Positions 34,008 through 42,989 are shown, numbered from the stretch's first letter. The stretch is 64,000 nt of DNA from Erysipelotrichaceae bacterium (GCA_017454765.1 JAFTCJ010000021.1:186001-250000), one strand, 5' to 3'. Numbers and translations: made by a program. The notes: generated by a model not told the origin, from the letters alone.

Positions 34008-34892
34008 CTACAGATGTTCAAGCCATGCAGTCGCTCCGATGTATTCGCATGCTCTTGCACCGCACTCATTGGCAAAGCGGATGCATTCACTGATCTCGTT
34101 TCCCTGGTCCAGAGAGCTGATGAATCCCGCGGCAAAGCTGTCTCCGGCTCCCGTGGAATCAACACATACGACTTTCCGCTCGGGTTTCATGATCTCTCCC
34201 TGATAAAGGCATCCCTGATCGCCGAGTTTGATGATCACATTGCGAATCCCTTTCTGATAAAGAAGCGATTCACATTCAAATATATCGTCACTTCTGCACA
34301 GTTTCATTGCTTCGTTTTCATTGCAGAAGAAATAATCAATATATTTCATATAGTCTGTATTTTCGATCTGTCTGTCATTTTTCGGCGAAGAAGAGTCCGC
34401 ACATAATATGATCCCCTTTTCTTTGATGTTTCTGAATAAGATCTCATACTTCTTTTCATCCATGACTTTGGAGATGAACAGTGACGCAAATGATGCGATC
34501 CTACAGTCTTCATCGATCCTGATATGATCGAGATCCAGCAGTCTGAGACTTCCGTTTTCACTTCCGACAAAGGTATGCTGACCGTCTTTTTCCATCAGAA
34601 TGATCGACAGATAGGTATCGATTCCGTCTTTCAGGATATCCTGATCAAAATCCACGCCATTATTAAACAAATGTTCACGGATCATATGCCCGTAAACATC
34701 GTTTCCGGCTATTGTTTTTAATGAAACATCCCGGCCGAGCTTCTTTAATACGATCGCCTCATTGAATGCATCGCCTCCGAAGGAAGTTTTTATGCTTGGG
34801 GCTTTGAACGTACCGGAAAAGAATTTCTCTCTGTCGACATCACTCACAAGAAGATCGATGCAGGATGCACCTATCACATTGATTGCACTCAT
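34008..34892 (-). CDS. PfkB-family carbohydrate kinase
   Basis: 294 aa from ATG 34892 (MSAINVIGASCIDLLV). It carries the N-terminal glycine-rich FGGDAFNEAIVLKKLG and the C-terminal signature DSTGAGDSFAAGF (about 245-257) with catalytic Asp. IIKLGDQGC precedes it. Members include fructokinase, ribokinase and KDG kinase; the substrate cannot be assigned. The frame reaches ATG 34907, but that codon is interrupted by the -10 box. The start is 6 nt after TACAAT, predicting a leaderless mRNA. Confidence 0.88.
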   Translation of the reverse strand: MSAINVIGASCIDLLVSDVDREKFFSGTFKAPSIKTSFGGDAFNEAIVLKKLGRDVSLKTIAGNDVYGHMIREHLFNNGVDFDQDILKDGIDTYLSIILMEKDGQHTFVGSENGSLRLLDLDHIRIDEDCRIASFASLFISKVMDEKKYEILFRNIKEKGIILCADSSSPKNDRQIENTDYMKYIDYFFCNENEAMKLCRSDDIFECESLLYQKGIRNVIIKLGDQGCLYQGEIMKPERKVVCVDSTGAGDSFAAGFISSLDQGNEISECIRFANECGARACEYIGATAWLEHL

Positions 34893-34898
34893 AACTTT

Positions 34899-34904
34899 AT
34901 TGTA
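34899..34904 (-). promoter_or_regulatory. -10 box of the PfkB kinase gene, predicted leaderless
   Basis: TACAAT on the minus strand, 6 nt (AAAGTT), then ATG at 34892. There is no SD. The rpsU terminator lies just upstream. Confidence 0.6.
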
Positions 34905-34907
34905 CAT

Positions 34908-34929
34908 AAAAAGCCAATTGACTTGGCTT
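34908..34929 (-). terminator. rpsU terminator
   Basis: On the minus strand AAGCCAA/TTGGCTT (7 bp, 5-nt loop) is followed by a T tract. It starts 2 nt after the rpsU stop. Confidence 0.7.
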
Positions 34930-34930
34930 C

Positions 34931-35110
34931 TTATTTGGATCTTCTTAATTTGCGAGCATTCTCACGTTTCAGTCTCTTTTTGATACCGGGTTTAACGTAA
35001 TATTCTCTCTTCCTTGCTTCGAGAAGCGTGCCATTACGGGAAACCTGTCTCTTAAAACGACGTAAAGCATCATCGAGCTGTTCGTTTTCTTTAACGATTA
35101 CCTTTGCCAT
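34931..35110 (-). CDS. rpsU: 30S ribosomal protein S21
   Basis: 59 aa, below common length cut-offs but clear. It starts [21 protein letters not shown], continues with [20 protein letters not shown] and ends in a basic [11 protein letters not shown]21 is a small basic 30S protein. It has the strongest SD in the window (AGGAGGTGAG, 3-4 nt before the ATG), its own promoter and its own terminator. Confidence 0.96.
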   Translation of the reverse strand: MAKVIVKENEQLDDALRRFKRQVSRNGTLLEARKREYYVKPGIKKRLKRENARKLRRSK

Positions 35111-35142
35111 AATCTCACCTCCTCTTTTTTTCAGGCTTTTTT

Positions 35143-35148
35143 ATTATA
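35143..35148 (-). promoter_or_regulatory. -10 box of rpsU
   Basis: TATAAT on the minus strand about 32 nt before the rpsU ATG, leaving a leader of about 25 nt that contains the strong SD. The -35 is not convincing. Confidence 0.55.
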
Positions 35149-35173
35149 ATCAATTCATTTTGAAAAATAAAGA

Positions 35174-35821
35174 CTATTCTCCTTTATTGATCAATTTTGT
35201 TCCGGAAGAAGTACCGATACGGTTTGCGCCCAGAGATATCATCTTTTCAAAGTCATCTCTGCTTCTGACACCGCCGGCTGCCTTGATGTAGCATCTGTCG
35301 CCGACAGTCTGCTTTAAAAGCGCCACATCTTCGAATGTCGCACCGTTTGTCGAGAAACCGGTCGAAGTCTTTACGAAATCGGCTTTTGCTTCCAGGATGC
35401 ACTCACAGGCTTTCACTTTTTCTTCATCCGTCAGAAGACAGGTCTCGATAATGACTTTCAGTGTTTTTTCACCGCAGGTCTCTTTGATCCTTCTGATCTC
35501 GTCAGTCACATATGCGTAATCCTTATCCTTGAGTCTGCCGATATTGATGACCATATCGACTTCGTCTGCTCCTTTGGCCAGTGCATCGGCTGTTTCGGCG
35601 ATCTTTGCTTCCGTAGACATGGCTCCCAGAGGGAAACCGATGACACAGCAGACCAGAACATCGCTGCCTGCCAGTTTTTCCTTGCAGAAAGGAATGTTGC
35701 AGGTATTGACACAGACTGATTTGAAGTCATATTCGATGGCCTCATCACAGAGTTTTCCGATCGCTTCCAGAGAAGCATCGGCTTTTAAAAGCGTATGGTC
35801 GATATACTTAGACAGTTTCAT
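35174..35821 (-). CDS. deoC: Deoxyribose-phosphate aldolase
   Basis: 215 aa TIM barrel. DHTLLKADAS at the N-terminus, CVNTCNIPF, CCVIGFPLGAMSTEAK, DEVDMVINIG, VIIETCLLTDEEK, FVKTSTGFSTNGAT (Schiff-base Lys in VKTSTGF, near 154) and GGVRSRDDFEKMI are all family blocks. It splits deoxyribose-5-phosphate into acetaldehyde and glyceraldehyde-3-phosphate in deoxynucleoside breakdown, a possible partner of the deoxyribosyltransferase elsewhere in the window. AAGGAGAG SD. It overlaps the MurE-like gene by 14 nt. Confidence 0.95.
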   Translation of the reverse strand: MKLSKYIDHTLLKADASLEAIGKLCDEAIEYDFKSVCVNTCNIPFCKEKLAGSDVLVCCVIGFPLGAMSTEAKIAETADALAKGADEVDMVINIGRLKDKDYAYVTDEIRRIKETCGEKTLKVIIETCLLTDEEKVKACECILEAKADFVKTSTGFSTNGATFEDVALLKQTVGDRCYIKAAGGVRSRDDFEKMISLGANRIGTSSGTKLINKGE

Positions 35822-37244
35822 TTTCTTCTCTCCTTCTCTTTTCGATATATTTTACGGCATAATATCTGTCTCCGTAATAGAACTCTCTGCCCAGTCCCAT
35901 GGAAAGGAACCGTTCATTTCCCTTGCCGATGATCAGCAATGTATCGTTGTGGTTCATCAGTTCGACACCGTATTCGATCGCCTGCGACCTTAACGGCATG
36001 TACAGCGTCCTGCCGTTCTTCTCGTATTTATGACAGCGTTCCAGGATCTCCATGACCTCCGATTCCAGAGATTCATTTTCTGTCAGGATCGTGATATCCA
36101 GATATTTGCCGCACAGATCCATGATCTTTTCCAGACGCTTGTCGCCGTCGGAATAGTTGATACTGACGATGCCGATGGCCTTGTTTCTGTGTTTTACGAA
36201 AGAAGCGTAGCGGAATACTTCTTCGATCGAACTGAGATCATAGGCACTGTCGATGATGATGTTATATTCCTGATCGACTCTTTCCATGACACCGCTGACA
36301 TAAGGGATATCCGACATATGAGCAATCACTTTTTCAATGTCGTTTCCTCTGCAAACCAGTGCCGCAATGGCTGCCGTCAGATTGTAGACATTCACCATTC
36401 CCTGAACGACTGACTTCACACTGTAGGATTTTCCTTCATGGATCAGTTTGTAGGATACACCCGAGGTCGATATCGTAATGTCCCGGATCTGGAAATCGGC
36501 GATCGTCGATGTTCCGTATGTGATATAGTGGTCTACACACTCTTTCAGTTCATTGAACGATTCATCATCGATATTGAAGATGACAGAGGTATTGTTTTCC
36601 AGTGTATAGAGATATCTTCTGACATAAGTATAATAGTCATTGGTCTGGAATTCGCTGGAATTCCTGTTGGTGCAGGTATAAATGACGCATTCCGGAGAGA
36701 CCGAATCCAGTTTCTGCAGGTTCAGAGAAGAAGCGTCCGCTTCAAATGTACAGTGGCGGACCTGATTTTTCTTCATCGTATCCAGCATTTTCAGGTTATC
36801 CAGGATATTGAGCGTCGTAAATGAGGAATTCAGTTCCAGTCCGTTGTAACGGATGCCCAGAATGCCGATATAGCCGCAGGATGAAACGGAATTGAGATAA
36901 TCATTGATGAAAGAAGCGACCGAAGATCTTCCGTAATTGCCCAGCACGACATATTTCTCGATACCCTGATTCGGCTCGTTATAGAAGATATTGGCTACTT
37001 TTGTCAGCGTATTGTTGACATTGGCAACCCTGATATAGACTGCCTTGTGTTTTTCCTGCTGCTCCTTGCTGTAGACGATGACCTTTGCGCCGTTTTCAAT
37101 GGCTTCTTCAATGTAGTTGTGGCCGTCATACTTGATGCCGTCGAGACAGAAAAAGATCGCATTTTTCATCGAATGTCTGCTATCGATCGAAAGCTGTTCG
37201 ATCTCGATATCAGGTGCACCTTTAAACAGTCTGCTTAACAGCAT
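35808..37244 (-). CDS. MurE-like Mur ligase homologue with degenerate P-loop (probable pseudoenzyme)
   Basis: 478 aa, full MurE-like length. The N-terminal domain reads SIDSRHSMKNAIFFCLDGIKYDGHNYI, as in MurE (DSRxVxxGxxFxAxxG). The ATP loop GTNGKTT of Mur ligases is replaced by GNYGRSS (102-108), losing the P-loop Lys and the usual threonines. The segment holding the carbamylated Lys and the NLTxDHLD block is NSSEFQTNDYYTY. SGVMERVD and IIGKGNERF are kept, while the DYAH block is DSAYDLSS and the DNPR amino-acid motif is missing. It is likely not a functional UDP-MurNAc-tripeptide synthetase. A role in binding cell-wall precursors is only a guess. Good SD (GAGGTGAT); overlaps mtaB by 10 nt. 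Confidence 0.75.
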   Translation of the reverse strand: MLLSRLFKGAPDIEIEQLSIDSRHSMKNAIFFCLDGIKYDGHNYIEEAIENGAKVIVYSKEQQEKHKAVYIRVANVNNTLTKVANIFYNEPNQGIEKYVVLGNYGRSSVASFINDYLNSVSSCGYIGILGIRYNGLELNSSFTTLNILDNLKMLDTMKKNQVRHCTFEADASSLNLQKLDSVSPECVIYTCTNRNSSEFQTNDYYTYVRRYLYTLENNTSVIFNIDDESFNELKECVDHYITYGTSTIADFQIRDITISTSGVSYKLIHEGKSYSVKSVVQGMVNVYNLTAAIAALVCRGNDIEKVIAHMSDIPYVSGVMERVDQEYNIIIDSAYDLSSIEEVFRYASFVKHRNKAIGIVSINYSDGDKRLEKIMDLCGKYLDITILTENESLESEVMEILERCHKYEKNGRTLYMPLRSQAIEYGVELMNHNDTLLIIGKGNERFLSMGLGREFYYGDRYYAVKYIEKRRREENETV

Positions 37245-38491
37245 ACGCCGATCACCTCATCTTTTGTACTTTCTACGATCACATCATATATCTCACCGAT
37301 CTTAAGGATCTCAGGAATCTTCACATAGAAATACTGCCTGCTGTAGCCGTAAGAAAAGCCGTCGATATTTCTTTCCACCAGTACTGAAACTTTCTTTCCT
37401 TTGAAACCGGATATGAAATCCATCTTGATCTGTTTTTCAATATCCATTACAGTCTTTACCCTCTGCTTCTTGATCCTGGGATCGATATGCCCCTCCATTC
37501 TGTCGGCAGCAGTACCGCTCTTGCGCGAATACGGGAAGACATGGATGAAGGAGAAAGCGATCCTCTTCAGGTTTTCCAGTGTCCTTTCAAATGATTCTTC
37601 ATCCTCACCCGGGAAACCGACGATCAGATCGGTCGAGATCGAAATATCGGGAATCTCTTTTCTGATATATGTCACTCTTTCCATGAATTGTGAGATTGTG
37701 TAAGGTCTGTTCATAGCCTTGAGGATCTTGTCATCGCAGGACTGTACAGGTATGTGCAGATGATGTGCCAGCTTTCCGTTGTTTTTCATCAACTCAATGA
37801 TATTATCGCTGATCTCAGTGATCTCGATCGAGGAAAGACGTATCGTCTTGAGATCTTTGATCTCACACAGATCCTTCAGCAGCATGTACAGGTCATATTC
37901 CCCGTCATTGTAGCGTCCGGTGTGGATCCCGGTCAGTACGATCTCCCTGTTTGTCTTTGCCAGTGTCTGTGCAACTTCAAGCACTTTCTTATGATCGGCG
38001 CTTCTTTCTCTTCCTCTGGCATAAGGAATGATGCAGTATGAGCAGAACTGGTTGCAGCCGTCCTGGATCTTTAGGAATGATCTGGATTTTTTGGCATATG
38101 ATTCGATATACAGGTCTTCAAAATCAGAAGAGATATTCTCATGTACCAGATTGTCTTTCGTATTCTTCAAGATCAGATCGACGATCTTGTCCTTGTGATC
38201 AGAACCGATGACAAGATCGACATCCTCAAATACCTGGGCATATGATTTCACCTGTGACATACAGCCGATGGCAGCGATATAGGCATCGGGATTGTTTCTT
38301 CTGGCATCGTGGATGAATTTTCTGGTCTTTGCCTCAGCGGTATTTGTCACACAGCACGTAAAAATGAGATAAATATCCGCTTTATCCTTGAAATCCACTT
38401 CTTCAAAATGTCTGTTCATGTTCTCCCGGACATAGGTCGCCTCATAATCGTTGACCTTGCATCCCAGGATCATCATCGCATATGTTTTCAT
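37235..38491 (-). CDS. mtaB: tRNA (N6-L-threonylcarbamoyladenosine(37)-C2)-methylthiotransferase MtaB
   Basis: 418 aa. An N-terminal UPF0004 domain carries cluster cysteines C11 (LGCKVN), C46/C47 (FTCCVTN) and C77 (IGCMSQ). The radical-SAM domain has CNQFCSYC (C146, C150, C153), and a TRAM-like C-terminal domain follows. LGCKVNxYE is typical of MtaB rather than MiaB. It converts t6A37 to ms2t6A37 in tRNAs reading ANN codons. Start at ATG 38491, which overlaps the rsmE stop (ATGA); four extra upstream codons are possible. Confidence 0.92.
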   Translation of the reverse strand: MKTYAMMILGCKVNDYEATYVRENMNRHFEEVDFKDKADIYLIFTCCVTNTAEAKTRKFIHDARRNNPDAYIAAIGCMSQVKSYAQVFEDVDLVIGSDHKDKIVDLILKNTKDNLVHENISSDFEDLYIESYAKKSRSFLKIQDGCNQFCSYCIIPYARGRERSADHKKVLEVAQTLAKTNREIVLTGIHTGRYNDGEYDLYMLLKDLCEIKDLKTIRLSSIEITEISDNIIELMKNNGKLAHHLHIPVQSCDDKILKAMNRPYTISQFMERVTYIRKEIPDISISTDLIVGFPGEDEESFERTLENLKRIAFSFIHVFPYSRKSGTAADRMEGHIDPRIKKQRVKTVMDIEKQIKMDFISGFKGKKVSVLVERNIDGFSYGYSRQYFYVKIPEILKIGEIYDVIVESTKDEVIGVCC

Positions 38492-39174
38492 TGACATTTC
38501 CATACGATCAGACTCGTCATATACAAAGCGGCTGTCTCCGCTCTTAAGATCCTCTTGCCCAGCGATACCGATTCAAAGCCCATGGAAACGATTTTTCCAT
38601 ATTCATCTTCATCAAAACCGCCTTCCGGTCCGATGATATATGTAATCGAATCGGATTTGCCGATATCGGAGATCTTTGTCTCTGATTCATAACAGATATA
38701 ATTGCTGGTGCTCATATATTGCTTCAGATCCTTCAGATCACAGGGTTTTGTGATCTCAGGGATCCTGTTGCGGTGACACTGTTCCGCAGCTTCCAAAGCG
38801 ATCTTGCGCAGTCTCTGCAGCTTCTTTCCATCCCTGATCTTCAGAACACTTCTTCTGGCATTGAACGGGACGATCCTGCTGACACCGAGTTCGGTCATTT
38901 TCTGGATGCATAATTCAAACTTGTCGCTTTTGATCAATGAGAGGATGCAGGTGATCTCACAGTCCAGTTCGTTGTTTTCATCTAAAAAAGCATCGATCCG
39001 ACATCTTTTCTCATCGATCAGATGTGCATGAAAAATCTTTCCATCCCGATCAGCGATCCTGAAGGTGTAGGAACTGTCTTTTCTGAGTACTTTGATCAGA
39101 TGATGAAGCACCTCTTTGTCAAGATCGATGATCTGATCTGTTTCCGCTTTGGAATCGATAAAATACTGCTGCAC
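38488..39174 (-). CDS. rsmE: 16S rRNA (uracil(1498)-N3)-methyltransferase RsmE
   Basis: 228 aa from a GTG start (VQQYFIDSKAETDQI), which matches the RsmE N-terminus. The family blocks HHLIKVLRKDSSYTF, KSDKFELCIQKMTELGVSRIVPF, RRSVLK, RLRKIALEAAEQCHRNRIPEI, IIGPEGGFDEDE and LGKRILRAETAALY are present. It methylates U1498 of 16S rRNA. The open frame runs further upstream into unrelated basic sequence opposite the CNNM terminator. The GTG is 6 nt after TATAAT with no SD, so a leaderless GTG-start mRNA is predicted. Confidence 0.92.
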   Translation of the reverse strand: MQQYFIDSKAETDQIIDLDKEVLHHLIKVLRKDSSYTFRIADRDGKIFHAHLIDEKRCRIDAFLDENNELDCEITCILSLIKSDKFELCIQKMTELGVSRIVPFNARRSVLKIRDGKKLQRLRKIALEAAEQCHRNRIPEITKPCDLKDLKQYMSTSNYICYESETKISDIGKSDSITYIIGPEGGFDEDEYGKIVSMGFESVSLGKRILRAETAALYMTSLIVWKCQ

Positions 39175-39180
39175 AGATTT

Positions 39181-39186
39181 ATTATA
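39181..39186 (-). promoter_or_regulatory. -10 box of rsmE, predicted leaderless (GTG)
   Basis: TATAAT on the minus strand, 6 nt (AAATCT), then GTG at 39174. It directly follows the T tract of the CNNM-gene terminator. Confidence 0.65.
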
Positions 39187-39190
39187 ATCG

Positions 39191-39216
39191 AAAAAGAACA
39201 GGCATTTGCCTGTTCT
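39191..39216 (-). terminator. Terminator of the CNNM/CBS gene
   Basis: AGAACAGGC/GCCTGTTCT, a perfect 9-bp stem with a 4-nt loop and five T on the minus strand, 4 nt after the CNNM stop. Confidence 0.85.
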
Positions 39217-39220
39217 TGAA

Positions 39221-40468
39221 CTATTCCTTGTCTTTTTTGAATGTGATCTTGATCTCGTTGACTTTTTTCGAGTCCGCATCGGTCACTTCGATATGCATAT
39301 TCCGGAAATCGAAGCTGTCTCCGACATCCGGTATCTTGTCCAGCATGTCGATGACCCAGGCGGAAGTCGTGTTGAATTCATATTCCTCATCGAATTCGAT
39401 CCCGAAGTGTTCGAACATGTCTTCATAGTCGACATCGGCCTTGACCAGATAGGTATCATCATCCAGTTTCTTATAGTATTCGATGACTTCATCGTGTTCG
39501 TCGTAGATCTCACCGACCAGTTCTTCCAGGATATCTTCCATCGTGATGATGCCCTGGGTTCCACCGTACTCATCGACGACGACAGCCATATGGGTCTTGG
39601 ATGTCTGGAACTGTTTCAGCAGCGAAGAGATCTTGACCTGCGGTGAAGTGAAGATGACTTCCTTCAGAGACTGTCTGATATCGGTAGATTTCTCATAGAA
39701 AAGATGATAATAGAAGTCCTTCTCGATCAGAACACCGATGATGTTGTCGATATTTCCTTCATAAACCGGCAGTCTGGAGAAGCCGGAATCACGGTATTTC
39801 AGTTCGATCTCTTCGATCGTATAATCATCCACATCGACAGCGATGACATCGATCCTCGGTGTCAGGATCTCACCGACATCCAGATCATTGAATTCCAGTG
39901 CATTGGTGATCAGATCGGCTTCATGATCCTCGATATCGCCGTCTTCATTGGCCTCTTCGACCATGGTGATGAATTCATCCGTCGTATAAGAATCGGGTCT
40001 GTCACCGAAGTGTTTTTCAAAGATCTTCTCGACGAAACGGAAGATGAATGTCAGCGGCGTCAGCAGCCATACCAGCAGGTTCAGGATCGGCGTGCAGCTC
40101 ATCGCAAACTTCTCGGGAACGTATTTCGCAACGTTTTTCGGAATGATCTCACCGATGATCATGATCACCAGCGTCATGATGATCGAGGATACGGTGACAC
40201 CCTTTCCGCCCAGGATATTGGTGAACAGCACGGTCGCCAGTGATGCCGATACGACATTGACGATCGTATTTCCGACCAGTATCGTCGTTAACAGCTTTGA
40301 AAAGTCTTCTGTCAGTCTGTATGTCCTTTCTGCTGCTTTATTTCCGGCATTGGCGAGGGCTTTGATCTTGATCTTATTCAGTGATGAAAAAGCCGTTTCC
40401 GACGCAGAGAAAAAGCTGTAGCACAGCACAAGGATCGATATGATGATAAGAAGATCGGAATTATTCAC
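39221..40468 (-). CDS. CNNM/CBS/CorC-domain membrane protein (hemolysin C family)
   Basis: 415 aa. The N-terminal CNNM transmembrane domain (about 1-190) contains SASETAFSSLNKIKIKAL and GEIIPKNVAKYVPEKFA. A CBS pair (about 205-330; LTPRIDVIAVDVDDYTIEE; THMAVVVDEYGGTQGIITMEDILEELVGEI) and a C-terminal CorC_HlyC domain follow. Relatives such as MpfA and YhdP take part in magnesium efflux or Mg homeostasis. A promoter with a roughly 65-nt leader ends in a hairpin that contains the SD (GAGGTG), so regulated expression is likely. Confidence 0.9.
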   Translation of the reverse strand: MNNSDLLIIISILVLCYSFFSASETAFSSLNKIKIKALANAGNKAAERTYRLTEDFSKLLTTILVGNTIVNVVSASLATVLFTNILGGKGVTVSSIIMTLVIMIIGEIIPKNVAKYVPEKFAMSCTPILNLLVWLLTPLTFIFRFVEKIFEKHFGDRPDSYTTDEFITMVEEANEDGDIEDHEADLITNALEFNDLDVGEILTPRIDVIAVDVDDYTIEEIELKYRDSGFSRLPVYEGNIDNIIGVLIEKDFYYHLFYEKSTDIRQSLKEVIFTSPQVKISSLLKQFQTSKTHMAVVVDEYGGTQGIITMEDILEELVGEIYDEHDEVIEYYKKLDDDTYLVKADVDYEDMFEHFGIEFDEEYEFNTTSAWVIDMLDKIPDVGDSFDFRNMHIEVTDADSKKVNEIKITFKKDKE

Positions 40469-40471
40469 AAA

Positions 40472-40493
40472 AACACCTCATTTCTGAAGTGTT
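40472..40493 (-). promoter_or_regulatory. Leader hairpin sequestering the SD of the CNNM gene
   Basis: On the minus strand AACACTTCA pairs with TGAGGTGTT (9 bp, one T-G) across a GAAA tetraloop, followed by TTTTTG and then the ATG 3 nt later. The right arm contains the SD GAGGTG. It resembles both an intrinsic terminator and an SD-blocking hairpin. Confidence 0.55.
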
Positions 40494-40541
40494 CATACTA
40501 CACGGTAAAGGAACGTCTTCTGATTTATACATAACGAAACT

Positions 40542-40570
40542 ATTTTAACAGAATCATTTTTGATAATCAA
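40542..40570 (-). promoter_or_regulatory. Sigma-A promoter of the CNNM gene
   Basis: TTGATT (40565-40570), exact 17-bp spacer, TAAAAT (40542-40547) on the minus strand. It leaves a leader of about 65 nt before the start codon at 40468. Confidence 0.7.
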
Positions 40571-40588
40571 CTGAATCCCTCTTCACCA

Positions 40589-40611
40589 AAAAAGGCATCC
40601 TGCGATGCCTT
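40589..40611 (-). terminator. ftsZ terminator
   Basis: AAGGCATC/GATGCCTT (8 bp, 4-nt loop) with a T tract on the minus strand, overlapping the ftsZ stop codon. Confidence 0.8.
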
Positions 40612-41716
40612 ATGATCTTGATTTGAAGAATGCCGGTACGTCATCATCGTCATCGTAGTTGCTGACGACTTCATCACGTTTCACCGGTTCCTCCTGCTGC
40701 ACTTCATTGCTGATAGGCCGATCGAAGATCAGTTCGGTCTGAGGCGCATAAGATGTGTGCTTGGTATTGGGCAGATCGAATCCGGTCGCGATGACGGTAA
40801 CGATGATCGCCTCGCCCAAAGATTCGTTGATCGCCACACCGTAGATGATATCGATATCATTGCCGGCAGCTTCCTTGATGAAGTCAACTGCGATGGATGA
40901 ATCCTGCAGAGAGATATTGGGACCGCCGGTGATATTGATGATCGCGGATTTGGCACCTTTGATGTTTGCTTCCAGCAGCGGAGAGCGGATCGCTCTGGCG
41001 GATGCTTCCTTGGCTTTGTTTTCGCCCTGTGCCATACCGATACCGATCAGCGCAGTGCCCTTGCCCTGCATGACGGTTCTGATATCTGCGAAGTCCAGAT
41101 TGATGAACGCCGGGACTGCGATCAGGTCGGTGATCGTCTGAACGCCCTGTCTTAAGACGTTATCTGCTTCCTTGAACGCTTCCTGCATCGGGATCTTGCC
41201 GATGACATTGAGCAGCTGGTTATTGGAAACGATAATCAGGGAGTCGACATATCTTCTGATATTCTCGATACCGACATTTGCCTGGTCCATCCTTCTTCTG
41301 CCTTCGAAATCGAAAGGTTTGGTGACGATACCGACGATCAGGCATCCCATGTCTCTTGCGATCTTGGCGAAGACAGGTGCAGCTCCGGTTCCGGTTCCGC
41401 CGCCCATACCGCAGGTAATGAACACCATATCGGCACCGGAAATGGCTTTTTTGATCTCTTCCTGAGATTCGATCGCCGCTTTCTGTCCTGTCTCGGGATT
41501 GCCGCCGGCACCTAAGCCTTTAGTCAGTTCTCTGCCTAAAACGATTTTATTGGGACATTTTGAAAGGTTCAGTGACTGTATATCCGTATTGCAGACATAG
41601 AAATCCACACCTTTCACTCCGTCATTAACCATTCTGGATACGGCGTTGCATCCGGCACCGCCGATTCCGAACACTTTTATTCTGGCAACTTGGTTGTATT
41701 CAGGTCTGATTGTCAT
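40610..41716 (-). CDS. ftsZ: Cell division protein FtsZ
   Basis: 368 aa tubulin-like GTPase. The GTP-binding [13 protein letters not shown] is near residue 104. [36 protein letters not shown] and FDLP follow in family order. A linker of about 35 residues leads to the C-terminal [13 protein letters not shown], the site for FtsA/SepF binding. It forms the Z ring. The SD GGGAGGTAA lies in the ftsA end; ATG and ftsA stop overlap by 4 nt. Confidence 0.98.
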   Translation of the reverse strand: MTIRPEYNQVARIKVFGIGGAGCNAVSRMVNDGVKGVDFYVCNTDIQSLNLSKCPNKIVLGRELTKGLGAGGNPETGQKAAIESQEEIKKAISGADMVFITCGMGGGTGTGAAPVFAKIARDMGCLIVGIVTKPFDFEGRRRMDQANVGIENIRRYVDSLIIVSNNQLLNVIGKIPMQEAFKEADNVLRQGVQTITDLIAVPAFINLDFADIRTVMQGKGTALIGIGMAQGENKAKEASARAIRSPLLEANIKGAKSAIINITGGPNISLQDSSIAVDFIKEAAGNDIDIIYGVAINESLGEAIIVTVIATGFDLPNTKHTSYAPQTELIFDRPISNEVQQEEPVKRDEVVSNYDDDDDVPAFFKSRS

Positions 41717-42975
41717 TGATTACCTCCCTTTTCCATATACTGTCTGAACAGATTCTTGATCTTCGTCGTAATTGTCTCACCTTCCGAATCCAGCTTTTTC
41801 TGATCGATCAGCGAATCATATTTGAGCAGATCGATACAGGAAACATCCAGATTATTCATAATTACTTTATCACGATAAACGAAGAATGTGCCATATAAAG
41901 CTGTAAATGCAGGATCCCGGACACCGATGGTATCGGGATAATAAGTCTTTACTTCACACTGTGCCTTCTGTCTGATGACATCGGAGAGAGCCTTCATCTG
42001 TTCGCCTTCGGATGTGATGATGATCGATGCACCGGTCTCGATGATCGGCTTGCACATGGTGACCAGTTTGTCACTGAGCAGATCCAGAGGCTTGGCCACC
42101 GTCTCATTGAGCATCTTTGTCGTGATCGTGTTCGTCGTACCCTGTGATGTCCAGGCATAGATGATATCATCGGGATACTCGCTGTCATAATTGATGGAGT
42201 ACTTGACCAGTTTGGCGATGTCGTTGTAGGGCATATTGTAAGTCCTGTAGACCTTGTTGATCAGGGAATTGAGCCCGTCAAATACGATCTCGGTGGAGAC
42301 CAGTTTCCCTTTTGACAGAAGCGAAAGATATGTGCAGCATCTGTTAATGTCCAGAACGATGATGCTTCTGTTGAGCGATTCCTCAAACAGTGCCGCTTCT
42401 TTTGCCACGGCGTAGGTGTTCAGGACGATGTCCAGTACCTTGATGCCGCTGGCTTCGATGACGGAGACATAATCGTAGCAGACCTCGGTATCCGCGCAAA
42501 GCAGATCGATGTCGACGATCACTTCAGAGCACATCTCGTTCTCCGGCAGTCTTCTGGTAGAAATGCCGTTGATCGTGTATTTGACGATCATCGGTGATAC
42601 GACCATGACATCGGAATCGACCTTGGAACGCAGTGAATTGGAGATCGCTCTGGCGATATCCTGTTTCTTGACGATGCCGCTGTCGATGACTACTTTGGAT
42701 CTGAGCGGAAAACGCTTGAAATTATAGGCCGGCAGTACGAGCAGTACCTGTTCCAGATCGGAACCGATCTTCTCCGAAGTCTTGCCTACTGCGTACCTGA
42801 TATCGGATATCAGCTCTTCTTTGTTGACAATTTTAAAATCGCTGATAGCATTTGTATTGTACTTATCAGCTCTGATGATGTTGAATCGGGTGTTATAGTA
42901 CTCTCCTACCAGGATTCTGATTTCACTTTCACAGAGTTCCATGGCAGCATAAATCTGTTTGATATTCGTACTCAT
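41713..42975 (-). CDS. ftsA: FtsA-like cell division protein (divergent actin fold)
   Basis: 420 aa from ATG 42975 ([14 protein letters not shown]). The assignment rests on its position directly before ftsZ, the length and the actin-like layout. It also has a C-terminal amphipathic segment ([13 protein letters not shown]) like the FtsA membrane anchor. The nucleotide-binding motifs are weak: where FtsA has VVDIGGGTTD, this protein has [11 protein letters not shown], and the C-terminal phosphate loop is not evident. ATP binding is therefore doubtful. A TAAAAT box lies 8 nt before the ATG with no SD. Confidence 0.75.
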   Translation of the reverse strand: MSTNIKQIYAAMELCESEIRILVGEYYNTRFNIIRADKYNTNAISDFKIVNKEELISDIRYAVGKTSEKIGSDLEQVLLVLPAYNFKRFPLRSKVVIDSGIVKKQDIARAISNSLRSKVDSDVMVVSPMIVKYTINGISTRRLPENEMCSEVIVDIDLLCADTEVCYDYVSVIEASGIKVLDIVLNTYAVAKEAALFEESLNRSIIVLDINRCCTYLSLLSKGKLVSTEIVFDGLNSLINKVYRTYNMPYNDIAKLVKYSINYDSEYPDDIIYAWTSQGTTNTITTKMLNETVAKPLDLLSDKLVTMCKPIIETGASIIITSEGEQMKALSDVIRQKAQCEVKTYYPDTIGVRDPAFTALYGTFFVYRDKVIMNNLDVSCIDLLKYDSLIDQKKLDSEGETITTKIKNLFRQYMEKGGNQ

Positions 42976-42983
42976 ACATGATA

Positions 42984-42989
42984 ATTTTA
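42984..42989 (-). promoter_or_regulatory. -10 box of ftsA-ftsZ, predicted near-leaderless
   Basis: TAAAAT on the minus strand, 8 nt (TATCATGT), then ATG at 42975. No SD precedes the start codon. Confidence 0.4.

Noticed and set aside
33974-34165. Longer phoH start at 34165
   Set aside because: The added 64 residues overlap the kinase gene in another frame and do not resemble PhoH.
39175-39279. Longer rsmE start at 39279
   Set aside because: The added basic segment crosses the CNNM-gene terminator and the rsmE -10 box and is not family-like.
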